From NCBI RefSeq assembly GCF_040054535.1, contig NC_090783.1:342501-406500 (forward strand): a stretch of 64,000 nucleotides of DNA. Reading direction: 5' to 3'. Within the stretch, counting starts at the first letter, position 1. Each line of letters begins with the position of its first letter. The position numbers and the translations under genes were made by a program. Positions 11,811 through 32,026 of this stretch are shown here, piece after piece. The notes beneath the pieces are model-generated. The model ran no database searches, was not told the origin of the DNA, and worked only from the letters and a program-made list of their open reading frames with translations. The DNA comes from Antennarius striatus (lineage: Eukaryota; Chordata; Actinopteri; Lophiiformes; Antennariidae).

Positions 11811-11949
11811 GTCTGGGGGGGGGGGGTAGGATCAGGGTGGGGGTTGGATCGGGGGGGGGGGGGGGGGTGGAAACAAGAAGATAAACTTGAAGCAAAACCA
11901 GAATAAAAACAGTTAAAGACTCGTGTACAATGAGAATGACACCGATTGG

Positions 11950-12112
11950 ACCCCAAACAGAGTCATGTGACTAAAGGACTCCAAACAGGGTCATGTGACT
12001 AAAGGACTCCAAACAGGGTCATGTGACTAAAGGACTCCAAACAGGGTCATGTGACTAAAGGACTCCAAACAGGGTCATGTGACTAAAGGACTCCAAACAG
12101 GGTCATGTGACT
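11950..12112. repeat. 28-bp minisatellite in small-gene intron
   Basis: About six copies of a unit made of ggactccaaacagggtcatg plus tgactaaa. Confidence 0.95.
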
Positions 12113-12285
12113 GAGCCATCAGGACTGTCTTGGAGCAGCCTCTAGTGGACAGGAGAGGAGCTGCAGCTCTTCCATTAACCAATCAGGAGGCTATTTAACA
12201 GCTGATCCTATTGGTGCACAGATCACCTGGGACAGGTGTGGCATGTGGGCGTGGCCCGCCCCTCAGACCTCCTACCTCTGAGTGG

Positions 12286-12465
12286 TCAGTTGCTCTTGGC
12301 GGGAGCGGTGGGTGGGGAGACATAAGCGACGATGGCGGGCTCGTGTCTCTGGGGGCGGAGCAAGGGGTTGGACTTCAGCTGGAACCACCCCCAGTGGATC
12401 AGCCCCAGACTGGGCCCCATCACGATCAGGACTTTGTAGTTCCTCCAGAAGTCCCTCAGGCCCAT
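12286..12465 (-). CDS. Small membrane protein, ORF A of a two-ORF transcript
   Basis: 59-aa ORF beginning MGLRDFWRNYKVLIVMG, with one short hydrophobic segment (VLIVMGPSLGLIHWGWF) and a Pro/Ala-rich C terminus ending PAKSN. The exon (12276-12467) opens with an acceptor two bases before the ATG and ends with a GTAGGA donor ten bases after the stop. A noncoding exon at about 13218-13280 ends in AAG|GTGAGA and holds a 10-codon upstream ORF. Codon quality and intact splice signals argue for a real gene. I do not recognise the family; a single-pass mitochondrial microprotein is a guess. Confidence 0.6.
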   Translation of the reverse strand: MGLRDFWRNYKVLIVMGPSLGLIHWGWFQLKSNPLLRPQRHEPAIVAYVSPPTAPAKSN

Positions 12466-12629
12466 GGCTGACAGGAGACACACAGCAGAACCCTCAGCTC
12501 AGGGAAACAGACTGGTTGCTATGGTGACGGGTTGCTGTGGTGACACACTGAGCCCCTCATCACTGCTGTAGAACCTGATGGGGTCACCAGCTGACCGGGT
12601 CTGACCTGATGGAGGATCCCCAACAAACA

Positions 12630-13092
12630 CCGAATGCTAACAGCAGTAGAGGCTAACAGCAGTAGAGGCTAGCAGCACTGAGCTAACAGCTATAGAGGCT
12701 AACAGCATTGAGCTAACAGCTGTAGAGGCTAATGGCACCGAGCTAGCAGCACTGAGCTAAAAACAGTAGAAGCTAACAGCATTGAGCTAACAGCTATAGA
12801 AGCTAACAGCATTGAGCTAACAGCAGTAGAGGCTAGCAGCACTGAGCTAACATCTACAGAAGCTAACAGCATTGAGCTAACAGCAGTAGAGGCTAGCAGC
12901 ACTGAGCTAACATCTACAGAAGCTAACAGCATTGAGCTAACAGCTATAGAAGCTAACAGCATTGAGCTAACAGCAGTAGAGGCTAGCAGCACTGAGCTAA
13001 CATCTACAGAAGCTAACAGCATTGAGCTAACAGCAGTAGAGGTTAGCAGCACTGAGCTAAAAGCAGTAGAAGCTAACAGCATTGAGCTAACA
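12630..13092. repeat. GCTAAC/GCTAGC-rich higher-order repeat
   Basis: Interleaved units such as agctaacagcattgagctaa and agcagtagaggctagcagca, arranged in roughly 60-bp higher-order blocks, in the first intron of the small gene. ORFs of Leu-Ala-Ser type across it are artefacts. Confidence 0.9.
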
Positions 13093-13217
13093 GCCGTTTA
13101 AACCGGTTGTGTTTCCGCTGCTCGCGGGTCGAGTCCCGTGTTCCGTTAAATTTCCGGGACCCGAACGACCCGTGGTGACACCGACTACCCGGTACCGACG
13201 CGGTGAATCGCTCTCAC

Positions 13218-13280
13218 CTTCAGAAAGCAGCGTTTCGTCCTGAGGCCAACATGTCTGTATCGGACCGGAAGCTGGAGTCT
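13218..13280 (-). other. 5' noncoding exon of the small two-ORF gene
   Basis: GC-rich segment ending AAG|GTGAGAG on the minus strand. It contains a complete 10-codon uORF (ATG at 13252, then TGA). The 5' end is inferred from the drop in GC content and is not precise. Confidence 0.45.
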
Positions 13281-13631
13281 TCTTCGTTGGTGTGAAATCA
13301 AAATCCCGGTTTGTTTGTTAAAACGTCGCCCCCTGCTGGAGAGAAAACGCACTGCACTGTTTGTGAGATGTTTAGTAGAAGTTAATCAGGGACTAAACCC
13401 GAGCCGGTCAAGAAAATAAACAAACAAATCAACCGTATTGATTATTTAACAACGAGTTAGCAGAATTACGTCAGCACAGCCGACAGGAAGTGGAAATAGT
13501 ACCGGGAAAAAAAATGCTTTTTTGTGAGAATATTTGCACAGACATAACACCAGTCACATGATAGTGAACCAGAGCAGATATGTGTGTGTCATGTCTAAAG
13601 ACGTGTGAGTGAGTGTGTTAACTCTAAACTA

Positions 13632-13670
<39 letters not shown>

Positions 13671-14504
13671 CTGTTGGACGTCCTTGATCCAGAGTTGCCA
13701 GAGTCAACAACAGGTCCCAGCAAGAGATGGCCTCTGATTGGTTCAAATTAAACACATTGAACCCACAACACAGCGTGGACACGCCCCCTTAGACCGGAGC
13801 CACAGATTCATCCAATCAGGCGGATTCATTCACAACTTTTATTTAAATGAGACAAGAGCTGAAAACACAACCTGAGTGTAATCATCATCTTCATCTTCAT
13901 CATCATCTTCATCAGCTCTGTCTGCATGTTGTTGTTGTTGTTTACAGGTTTGTATAAAAACAATAACGTCACTGATATCAAAACTATTTGTGAGTTTAAG
14001 GAGAGAAAAGTTTACAAACATCAAAGAATGTTGATCAATAAAAAACTTGATTGATTGATTTCAAGTCTGATCAGAGTCACTTCGTCAATAACTGTAATGA
14101 TTAGTCGGATCAGCTCCGTCTGGAATGGATTAGCAATCAGTTAGCATCACTCGTTAGCATCGCGCATGTTTCATCAGCCCCCAGCAGGGGGCGCCCAGGG
14201 GACAGTCTGAGTTTTGTCAGCAGCAGATTGATTGATTGATTGATTGATTGTCATACTGCGAAAATATTCTCTTCCATAACCCTTGAGACCTCTTTGGATC
14301 TCAAGGGTTTTCCAGGCCCTTGAGATCTCTTCACTCCAGGATTGGACAGTGCAGAAGAGAAAGAATCTGATTGGTTTTCATGGACATGACGACAAAGGGG
14401 GCACCCCCCCCCCGCTGGAGGATCATAAATACCACAAAAGAACAAATGTTAAATTCAAGTCATAAAAAAGTAGAAAACGCTTCTTCTCTCCTGGAGGCGG
14501 AGCT
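13281..14504. other. nid1 3' UTR and upstream region of the small gene
   Basis: Holds a (TG)n at about 13634-13670, a probable minus-strand AATAAA at 13838-13843 for nid1, a GAT/GAA-rich stretch near 13880-13920, (ATTG)n at 14227-14250 and an 11-bp stem hairpin at 14279-14309. No other coding sequence seen. Confidence 0.5.
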
Positions 14505-17500
14505 TCACAGGCTGCTCTCCTGGCATTGGTCGGCGGCGGCGTCGGGGCAGCGGCAGGTGAAGCCCCCAGGGCGGGGCAGACACAGGTGGGGGCAGCCTCC
14601 GTTGTTGGAGCAGAAGTTGTGAGCTAACAGGGGGGAAGTGGGGGTAGACAGTTAGTTACTGTTGCCTAGAAACCAGGGGGCGGCTTCCCTGAGGCCGCCG
14701 CCCACCATCAGGACCCCTGGAAGTCCTAAAACGTGCCTTCAGCTAACGTCATGCTAAGCTAGGCTAACCCCAGCGTCTGGACCTTTGACCCCAGCTGTCG
14801 TCTGATTGGCCGAGCCTCATCATGCGACTCCAGGGACCCCCCCTGACTGAACGCCTACCTTGCGGACACTGCGTGGTTGCCGCGGCGATGCCGTACAGCC
14901 GGGAACGCTTCTGGGGCAGGAACTCCTGCGTTTCCACCCCCGCCTCGGTATCCACGGCGACCACGGCGTCCCTGAGAGAACAGAACCCAGACGGTTACAC
15001 CCCCCTGGTCGTGGGCGGAGTCACGGTGAGTGGGGTGGGCAGTACCTCCTCCAGTCAGTGTAGTAGAGGCTCCGCCCACTGGACACCAGGGCGAACGGGT
15101 ACTGGACCCCCTCCAGGATCCGCCTCCTCCGCCGGCGGTGGGGGTCCACACACTCCACCCTTCGAGTTCCTGCGGACCAGACGACCAATCAGACGAGGGG
15201 AACCCACTCTGGCCCCGCCCCCGGCCGTGACATCACAGACTCACCGGCGTCGGCCCAGCAGAGCTCCTGGCCCTCCAGGTCAAAGGTCAGCCCGTTGGGG
15301 AGGCCCAGGTCGTCCCCCACCAGGACGGTCCGGCCCCCCCCGTCCATGTGGGACATCTCGATCTTCGGCCCATCGCGGTTCCAGTCGGCCCAGAACAGCT
15401 GCCTGGGGGGGGAGAACCGGTGAGACCAGGAACCAGAACCAGAACCGGGTCCGGGGGGGGCGCTCACCCGTAGGGGGGGTTGGTGGCGATGGGGCGGGGA
15501 TTGACCAGGCCGGTGCTAAACAGGACGCGGCGCCCGCTGCCGTCCAGCCGGGACACCTCCACCGTGTCCCTCAGGGAGTCGGTCCAGAACAGGAGGCGGG
15601 ACACGGGGTCCAGCGCCAGGCCCTCGGGGCTCTGCAGACCTGGGGGGGTGTTAGCGTGGGGGGGATCTGGGTCAACTAGAACCCCAACGGGTGGGAGGTT
15701 ACCTGTGGTGATCACCGGGCTGATGGCTCCGCCCCTCAGCCCCGCCCTGCTGATGGCCGGCCCGCTGATGTCGGTCCAGTAGACCGTCTGCTCCACGCAG
15801 TCGAACGCCACAGCGATGGGGACACGGTCCTGGGGGGTGGGGAGAGACAGAGGGTGGTTCATCAAAGCCCCCTCTGTACGGCGACCCCCCCGGGTCAGTG
15901 GGACGACCCCCCGGCGCCCGGCTGACGCCTGGCAGGACAACGGGGGGGTTGTTCTGGACACCGATGGCGTCAGCGGGTCAGAATGCGAGGCTGAGGCCCC
16001 GCCCCTCAGCGCTCTGATTGGCTGGGGGAGCCCCGTCTTACCGGGACGTGCAGCAGCGGGGCGGCGCCCCCCCAGTCCGGGCCGGTGAGGTCCAGACGGA
16101 CGCGCTCGATCCTCCCGCTCTGGGCGAACAGCAGGTGCCCCCCCAGAGGGGCGGGGCCCACGTCAGGGCGGGGCCTGGGCCCCACGGGGGGAGGAGTCAC
16201 CGCCTGGTCGATGCCTGTTGATGACAGGACAAGTCAGAGGTCAGAGGGGCGTCGCCCGGCAGGACGGGGAGGGGGAGGCGTAACGCACACATGGGGGCGG
16301 AGTCCAATCCGGTGCGGGTGTGGGGGACCTCCCGGCCCGCGCCGTCCACACACCAGCACTGCCCGATGGAGGCGTGGCACTGCGTGGGGCGGTAGGCCCC
16401 ACCCCCGTCACACTGCGGGACGTACTGACCAACCGGCGGACGGGGGCGGGGAGTACCGGAGCCGGGGGCGGAGCTCTGGGCCCGCGCTCGGTGGCGCTCG
16501 CACTCGGACTCCACCCGCTCTGGAAAAACAAACAACAACAAAATCGTCATGACGACCAACAGGACAGGGCCAACGGGTTAGCCTAGCTTAGCATGACGAC
16601 TGGAGGAGGCGGCGGACCAATCAGGACGTCTGGAGGTTTGTTTGTTTACAGAACCGATCGTTTCCTGTCATGTGACTGCCGACCTTCCGATTGTTTGGTC
16701 GTGGGCCGGCCTTCAGGTTGCCGTGACACCCGGGGGGGCGTCGACCAGACGGAGCCGGAGTCAAAACATCCCGACAGACGACCCTGGGATGAAAGCAGCA
16801 GCGGGGGGCCGAGGGGGGGGCGACGCGCCTGCGAGGCGATGAGCAGGTCGTAAAAACACCCACAGAGGACTGGGCTGTAATCAGCCGTTGCCTAGCAACA
16901 CCTGGAACCACTGGAGACCAGGAAACAACAGCCGGTGACAGGAAGTCGTCCGCTGGAGGCGCCTCGTGACGCTCACGTCTGATTGGCTGCTCAGAAACCA
17001 AAACAAGCCCCACCCCTGTTGAGTCTGACGGATGTCCATCTGACCTTCGGTCTGTCCCTGAACGCCTCGTCCAATCAGAGCGCTCCTGAATGCGTCGCCT
17101 ACCTGAGGGCTTCGGGCGGCACTGGAGGCCGTCGCCTTGGTAACCGGGGGGGCAGCTGCAGGCGAACGACCCCGGGGTGTTGGAGCAGGAGGCGTGGTCG
17201 GGGCAGCGGCCCAGCTGGCACTCGTCCACGTCTGGAGGGGGCGGAGACAAGACAGAGGGGGTCAGGTGGGGGTCAGGAGTTCAGGTGGGGGTCAGCCCTC
17301 TTACGTACCGACGCAGCTCCTCCCGTCGCCGGCGGCGATGAAGCCGTCTGCGCAGACGCAGCGGTACGTTCCGGGCTGGTTGCTGCAGTGGGCGTCGGCT
17401 CCACACACAGGGGGCGTGGCCCTGCACTCGTCCACGTCTGCCACAAACCAAGATGGCGACGGGTCAGAGGTCGTCGAGTGGATAAATGTCATCAGTGACA

Positions 17501-20500
17501 CCGGCGGCGCCGTTACCGTGGCAGTAGCTTCCGTCACCGTGGAAACCGCTGGAGCACAGGCAGGTGAACTGGAGGTCGTCTCCGGGGCGACACACGGCGT
17601 TCGGGTCGCAGCCGTGTCGGCCGGTGAAACACGGGTTCTGCTCCGGAGACGAACCTGGAGGAGACCCCGCCCCCGGTCAGAACCACCTACCCACAATGCA
17701 CCTGGAGCGTCAGACGGGTCAAATCACTTGTTTCACAACTTTTAGTTTGAAAATCTCCTCTGAGGAAACTGCAGTCACATGACCCAGAGGAGAAACCACT
17801 GCTCCCATCATGCAGCTGGGCGCACCCCTCACAGGAAGCCCCCCCAGATGTTCCTCTCCTCTCCAGCTGAGGCCTGTTTGCTTGTCTAACTGAAGAGTCC
17901 CCCGCCTGACCTTTGACCTTTAACCTGCCTCTTTAAGAAGAGAGTGCCCTCCCCCTGCTCCACCCCCCCCTGGGGGCCGGAGGCTGCTACCTGATTGGCT
18001 GCTGACCGACCCCCCCTCTGCTCTGAGCAGCAGCTGAGGAAACACATCTGGGCCCAGACGAGACCTGAGACCCAGATCCAGGTTCCAGACCAGGAACTCT
18101 AGGCCTAACCATTCCTAACCAGTCCTAACTACTCCTAACCATTCCTAACCAGTCCTAACTAGTCCTAACCAGTCCTAACTAGTCCTAACCATTCCTAACC
18201 AGTCCTAACTAGTCCTAACCATTCCTAACCAGTCCTAACCAGTCCTAACTGGTCCTAACCGGTCCTAACCAGTCCTAACCAGTCCTAACTGGTCATAACC
18301 GGTCCTAACCAGTCCTAACCAGTCCTAACTAGCCCTAACTGGTCCTAACCGGTCCTAACCAGTCCTAACTAGTCCTAACCAGTCCTAACCAGTCCTAACT
18401 AGTCCTACCGTGCACCGGGCCGACCCTGTTGCTCATGGCGTAGCGGATCAGGTGGTTGTTGGAGTCGAACATCACGAAGATCTGGTCGACGCTCAGCTGC
18501 TGGGTGGGCGGGGCCTCGGCGGCGTCGCCATGGCGACAGCTCTGGTAGGTGATGGTCTGGCGCCACTGGTAGCTGCGGGTCTGGACGGCGCCGTCGGGGG
18601 CGGTGACGGTGTAGTCCCGGCTGGAGGAGGACGTGATCACTGATTGGACGAAGAAGAGGGCTTCACTTCTGTTCACAATGTCACCAGAACCAGAACCAGA
18701 TCCAGAACCGTCCCCCCCGGGTCCTTACGGTCTCTGCTGTACTGGTACACCTCGGTGTAGGGGCTGATGTTGACGGTGGATCTGGGCGGGACTTCGGGGA
18801 CACGCCCCTCCAGGTGGGTGGAGACCACCAGGTGGTCGTGAGGGTCGACGCCCTCGAACCGCTGCTCCACGCTCAGACGCTCGTTTCCGGGATGGAAGAC
18901 CACCTCTGCCCGTCGCGAGAACACGCCCCCTGCAAGGACACACCCATCTGAGCAGAGCACAGACACAAGCTCCTCCCCCTGAACCCTCAAGTCAGACCAC
19001 GCCCATCAGAACGGAGCTGGCCACGCCTTAAAGGTGGGCTCACCAATGAGACGGAAGCCGTTCTGGTGGCCGGGCTGCTCCAGGGCGAAAGCCCAGCCCA
19101 TGACTCCGCCCACCGAGGACAGGGGCTGCAGGGCGGGGCCCAGGCTGTCGGGGACGCTGCTGATGGCCACGTAGGCCCGCCCCTCGTTGGCCACCACGTA
19201 GGAGTGCAGGTCGAGGTTGACGAGCTCCACCGGCGACGGCGAGTCCCCCACAAACACACGACCTTTGACCTTCCCGTTCATTCGCTGTGGCTGTCCTGCA
19301 AACAGACACCAGTTCTGACCCTCTGGGCCCCGACCAGGGTCCAGAGTCCAGGGTCTACAGTCCAGGGTCCAGACCAGAGTCTCGGGTCACGTCTTACAGA
19401 TCCAGGTGAACTTGACCCAAACCTGCTTCTTACCTTCTGGGACGCAGTCCTTCCCATCGCCGTAGAAACCAGGCCGACATCGGCAGCAGTACCCGTCGCT
19501 GTGATCCTGGCAGTCGGCGAAGGCGGAGCATTTGTGGCGGTTGTGGGAACACGAGCCCAGGTTGTACGCCAACACTGCAAGAAGCAAACCGGTCAGCTGG
19601 ACCAGGGACCCCCAACACCTGAGCGCCGGCGGCGGACTGCCTACCGTCCACGTCCAGGTCTTCATCCACCACAACAACCTGGGGCCGCTGGGGCGGGGGG
19701 TAGGCTGGACCTGGTAGGACCGGTTCAGGATCAGGGCCCTGGGGCTCAGGGACCGGGTCCGTGGGGGAACTGCGACCAATCGGGGACGGTCTCGACTCGC
19801 TGGTTTCTGGGATGGCGTTTCCTGGCTGCAAAGGCTCAGAGACGGGGTCGGAGGTCTCGGTTCGGTCTGGATGATCTGGATCCGTTGGAGGTCTTCTGGG
19901 CTCGTCGGTGTCAGGGATGGTGTTTCCTGGCGGAGACGACCCAGAGATAGGGTGGGTGGACTCTAGTGGACCCTGGGGGGGCTGCTGAACCGTCTCTGGG
20001 GGGCCAGACGTTGATGAGACGGTTTCAGGGTCTGGATGTTCCGTCTCAAGCTGGTCCGGTTCCACAGAATTCCTTGCGTCGGTCTCTGGTTCGGCGTACC
20101 GCGGCGTGACGGTCTCAGCTTCAGGGGCGGTGGGCTGGTCCTCGGTGGGGGCCTCCGTTGGGACCTGGCTTTCCTTTGTGGTCACCTGAGGTTTGTGGGT
20201 TGTGACCACTTCCTGTTCGTCTGGTTGCCTTGGCAATGTGGTTCCAGGAGCGTTGGTGGGATCGTCCTCCTCAGGCAGGTACGAAACCAGTCCAGGTGTG
20301 ATGGTGGTGAAGACGGGCGCCGCGCCGATCTCGTAGACCCAAACCCCCCGGCGTCCTGAAGTCGTCTTCCTGGTGGACACAAGAAGAAGCGAAACAAGAA
20401 GCAAAACCAATGAGTCCTGAAGAAAAGACTCACTGGTTCCTCCAGAACCGGACCGGGTTCCACCAGAACCGGACCGGGTTCCACCAGAACCGGACCGGGT

Positions 20501-21653
20501 CCCGGTCCAGACTCACTCTGTGAGCTCCCTGACGGACGTCTCTTCTTCTGTGGTGATGCGGAAGTACGTCCCCTGCCTGGTGTTCCACCACCAGCCCCGG
20601 ACGAGACCCTGGTTGAAGCCAGCCTCCAGGACCTTAGCCCCGCCCCCTATGGGCGTGGTCAGAAACTGAAGGCCGTCCTCCGGGTACAAGAGGATGGCGC
20701 AGGAGGACGACTCCATGGACGCCACGACCAGCTGGAAGGTGTTCCTCTGGAAGACACCACAGAGATGCCCCGCCCACTCAGTCAGGACCACACTGTTGTG
20801 TAGCTAGCAGGGTAGCTAGCAGGGTAGCTAGCAGGGTAGCTAGCAGGGTAGCTAGCAGGCTAGCACCTTACTGGCTAGCTGGAATGCTAGCAGCTCTGTT
20901 TCCGATGCTAACGGTAGTGGAGACCCTGGGGGTCATGTTATGCTAGGTTTCTCCAGTTAGCTAGTTAGCCACCTCTTAGCTAGTTAGCCACCTGTTAGCT
21001 TAAATGTGCCATTCTATCAGTGAGGCTAGCTGCTAATGCTAGCACCAACTGGACCCGTCACGCCCCTCACCTTATCGTGGGCCGCAGCTCCGCCCCCGGC
21101 GGCCATGTTTTCCCAGGTGACGATGATGACGAAGACAGGCTCCACCCCTTGGTCCCGGGGGAACGCCCTTCTGACGTGCTCAGCGGCGGCGCTCAGGGCC
21201 TCCTGGCTGCTGTCCTGCCTGAAGTAGACCCCCCCTCCTCCAGCGCCGGCATCCAGGTCCCCCAGCAGGGGGGCCACCATCTGGAACCCCGAGGGCATCT
21301 TCCCCAGGTACTCGGCCTCCGCTGGGGGGGCCACGAAGGACAGGAAGCCGTTGGTGTTGATCTGCAGGAGGTCAGGAAGCAGACCCGGTTCAGACCATCC
21401 TCACCCCCCGTCCCCCCAGTGATGTCACACCACCGTTCCCACGCCCCCCCCCCCGACATCTGGACAGACGTATGGAGTCCATACGGTCCAGATGGACGAC
21501 GCCCACTTCCTTCAGGAGGAAGCAGCTGGAGCCGGGGCAGGAGATCGGTTTACGGTCCAGCCGGGGTAATTACTGGGGGAGGGGTGGGTGGGTGTGTGTG
21601 TGTGTGTGTGTGTGTCTGTGTGTGTGTGTCTGTGTGTGTGTGTGTCTGTGTGT

Positions 21654-21685
<32 letters not shown>

Positions 21686-22648
21686 CTGTGTGTGTGTGTG
21701 TCTGTGTGTGTGTCTGTCTGTGTGTGTGTGTGTGTGTGTGTGTCTGTGTGTGTGTGTGTGTGTGTGTGTCTGTGTGTGTGTCTGTGTGAGGATGATGATG
21801 ATGAAGTCAAACCAGGTGATTGGATCATTTGGTGTGATGTCATCAGACTCTCGATCGATCCGAGATCAATAACAACCAATCAGCAGTGATGAAGCACAAA
21901 GAATGCGTCTGAAGCCCCGCCCCTTGTCACGAGCCCAAACTGGAACGACTCTAAAGCTGGAGATTGATTCATGATTGATTATTGATAGATTAATGACTGA
22001 TTCATGATTGATTACTTAATTAGCATAAAAACGTGTTGATTAAAGATGAGCATCGAAAACAGATCGATTTATCGATCTATGAATTAATTAACTCATTTTA
22101 GAATCTCGTGACTTTAAAGTTTTTAAAATACTCTTCTTTGAATACATTCGATTGATCGAACTGATCACTGATCGATCAGATCGGTGATCGATCTGTGGAC
22201 TAAAGGCATTGATTATTGACTTCTTTTCCACCTATGGACACGCTGACCTCTGTTAGAACCGGACCGGCCCCCGGTTCTGCTGACACTCCCGGGTTGGACC
22301 CGTGTCCTGGTTAGTCTTTAAACTCAGTCCTGACGCCGTTTCTTCTCATTATTCTGTTATTACTATGGGATGCACACAGTTATTGAAGCCCTCCCAGGAT
22401 GCACTGCTCCCTGGAGGTCACATGAACTCTGTTGGACTCACGTAAACTGTGTCGAACGTCCGGCTGAAGAACAGAACCGAGCCGTTGAGCCGCAGCTCGG
22501 CGGTGGAGTCGGTACCGGGCTGCAGCCGCTGGTCTCCGGCTTCCTCCCCGAACCGGAACATCTGCTCCGGCTGCAGAGCCCGGGTCAGAGCCGCCAGGCT
22601 CCCCAGGACCCACCAGACCCGCAGCGGGCTCCGGCAGGCGGGACTCAT
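14505..22648 (-). CDS. nid1: Nidogen-1 (entactin), basement-membrane linker
   Basis: Secreted glycoprotein that bridges laminin and collagen IV. Nineteen exons: 22442-22648, 21071-21361, 20517-20746, 19645-20369, 19434-19574, 19044-19295, 18729-18929, 18409-18639, 17517-17654, 17309-17437, 17103-17231, 16289-16519, 16042-16214, 15703-15829, 15468-15639, 15245-15402, 15046-15169, 14859-14971, 14505-14623; 1296 aa (human 1247). Signal peptide ([14 protein letters not shown]), NIDO domain (about 70-245), an acidic Pro/Thr-rich link (245-485), EGF ([14 protein letters not shown]), G2F barrel ([11 protein letters not shown] to SNRVGPVHG), three further EGF modules, one thyroglobulin type-1 domain ([12 protein letters not shown]), a YWTD propeller ([30 protein letters not shown]) and a C-terminal EGF ([13 protein letters not shown]). 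One thyroglobulin module, the terminal EGF and the ero1b neighbour favour NID1 over NID2. The EGF4-type module of mammalian NID1 has no exon here. Confidence 0.93.
18113..18407. repeat. 10-bp minisatellite abutting a nid1 donor
   Basis: About 29 copies of agtcctaacc. On the coding strand the array begins inside the donor itself, CACG|GTAGGACTAG then TTAGGACTGG, so the first intron bases look like the repeat's founding unit. Confidence 0.95.
20805..20860. repeat. 12-bp GCTAGC repeat in nid1 intron
   Basis: Five copies of tagctagcaggg followed by more GTTAGC/GCTAGC-rich sequence up to about 21045. Confidence 0.9.
21591..21788. repeat. TG/CTG microsatellite
   Basis: (TG)n broken by CTG at intervals, in nid1 intron 1. 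Most of the rest of that intron (21800-22440) is AT-rich with repeated GATCGAT words and no exon signal. Confidence 0.95.
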
Positions 22649-24405
22649 GCTCCTGAAACCGGGACGAACCGGACCGGCGGGGGTCTGTGCAGACGGCCGG
22701 GAAGAGGCGGCGGGACGGGAGGACCGGCGGGACGGGAGGACCGGCGGGCGGCGGACTGAGGGCATGCGAGACGGGAGGGGGGTAAAAAGCCGGGGGGGCG
22801 TGAGAGTAAAGACCACGTGACTTCCGGTCGGCACGTGCTTCAGAATAAAAGAATCGGGGATCAAAAATGAAATCGTTCTCTGAAGGACCAAACTCTATCC
22901 CATAATATGTCCGACACCCTCGAGTAGGTACCGTAACCATGGCAACCCCCAAAAACTGCTGTAGGTCTCGTGACACCTGACTGGCTCTGCTCAGACACGC
23001 CCCCTCGTGGCTGCAGAGAGGACTCCTTCCGGCATCGGCTCCTCCAGCTCAGCCAATCACAGCAGACAGAGGTATGTAAACAGCATCAGCTGATCACATC
23101 TAAATGGACAGATCGATAGACTTTATTCATCATCACCCCCCCATACATGCCACACCCACAGTGTCTCTGAGTCTGTTTGTCAACAACTGAAAAGACAAAA
23201 CATCCCTGAAGAAGAACCGGCCCCCCCCCGAGGAAAATAAACACAATCGACAACAGATCAACAAGCTGTTTATATCGTTTCCTCCACAAACTTGTGATTT
23301 AAGACATCGTGGTCGAAGCAGCAAAACAAAATATACAGAACGGAGACGTGGAGGCGACCGGGCACCACAAACAAACAAACAAACAAACAAACAGCTGCTA
23401 CTGGCTTGGTTTAGGTCAACAAGTCAATGTTAACGTTTCACATGACTTCATCTCAACGCTCCTTCAGACGGTCAAACCGTCCAATCAGCTTCCAGCAGCT
23501 GCAGGCGAGCGTCCAATCAGCTTTCGGCTAAGGCAGGTTTTCTAAACGACCCTGCTCTGCTCCTCCCTTCACCCGATTGGTCTGTAAGCATGCGGGGCGG
23601 GGCTGTGGGTTAGGGGAGGGGCTTCACACCTTGCTCTGAGGTAGCCAGTGGAGGCAGCGCAGCCATTGGTTGATACTTCACTACTAACAATGGGTTCTAT
23701 GTGCAAGCCCCGCCCACAGGTGTGACCTCATCAGTTGAAGGTTCAGGTGGTCCAGTCTGCACCAATCACAGGTTTGAGACAAAAGCTCTGCGAGACACGC
23801 CCCTTAGACAGCTAGCCAATGACAGGGAGGCCTGACACGACACCTACAAGCTGATTGGTCCAGATCCTCAGGCAGACACACACAAAGCAGCAGTGTTCCC
23901 ACTCAACAGGATGTGATGTCATCAGGAGGCGGGGTCTTGTTGAACTCTGACATCACTTCCTGTTCTTCCTTTAGAGCTCCTCAGTGGTCAGAGGTGGGGG
24001 AAGAGGAGGAGGAAGATGAGGAGGGGGGGAAGGAGGAAGAGGCGTGGTTAGGGTAAGAGTAGGAGGAGATGGAGGTGGGGGAGGAGGGGGAAGGGGGAGG
24101 GAGAGGAGGAAGAGGAGGAACATGAGCAGGGGGAGGAGGAGGAAAGGGAGGAGGAAAAGGAGGGGGGGGACGAGGAGGAGGAAAGGGAGGGGGAGGAGGG
24201 GGAAAGGGAGGAGGAAGAGGAGGGGGAGGAGGAGGAAAGGGAGGAGGAAGAGGAGGGGGAGGAGGGGGAAAGGGAGGAGGAAGAGGAGGAAGAGGAGGGG
24301 GAGGAGAAGGACGGTGAGGAGGAAGAGGAGGGGCCATTGCTGGTCCTGATGAAGGTCTTGCTCTCCTGTGGCAACGCCTCCTGGCCAGGTGAGGCTCCGC
24401 CCCCG
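22649..24405. other. nid1 promoter side and ero1b 3' flank
   Basis: GC-rich CpG sequence at 22649-22860 fits the nid1 5' UTR and promoter. TTTATT at 23122-23127 gives a minus-strand AATAAA that could end a 1.3-kb ero1b 3' UTR. The interval is rich in CCAATCAG words. No other ORF I would support. Confidence 0.4.
24001..24330. repeat. Polypurine (GGA)n tract in ero1b 3' flank
   Basis: 330 bases of almost pure purine on the plus strand, so pyrimidine in the ero1b transcript. Ser-Pro and Pro-rich minus ORFs across it are artefacts. Mirror-symmetric stretches could form triplex DNA. Confidence 0.95.

Positions 24406-32026
<7,621 letters not shown>

Noticed and set aside
13110-13150. tRNA T-arm-like GGGTCGAGTCCCG
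   Set aside because: No A box or acceptor stem pairing could be found upstream.
14505-22648. Assignment as nidogen-2
   Set aside because: Some G2 wording is NID2-like, but there is one thyroglobulin module and a terminal EGF, and ero1b is adjacent, as for NID1.
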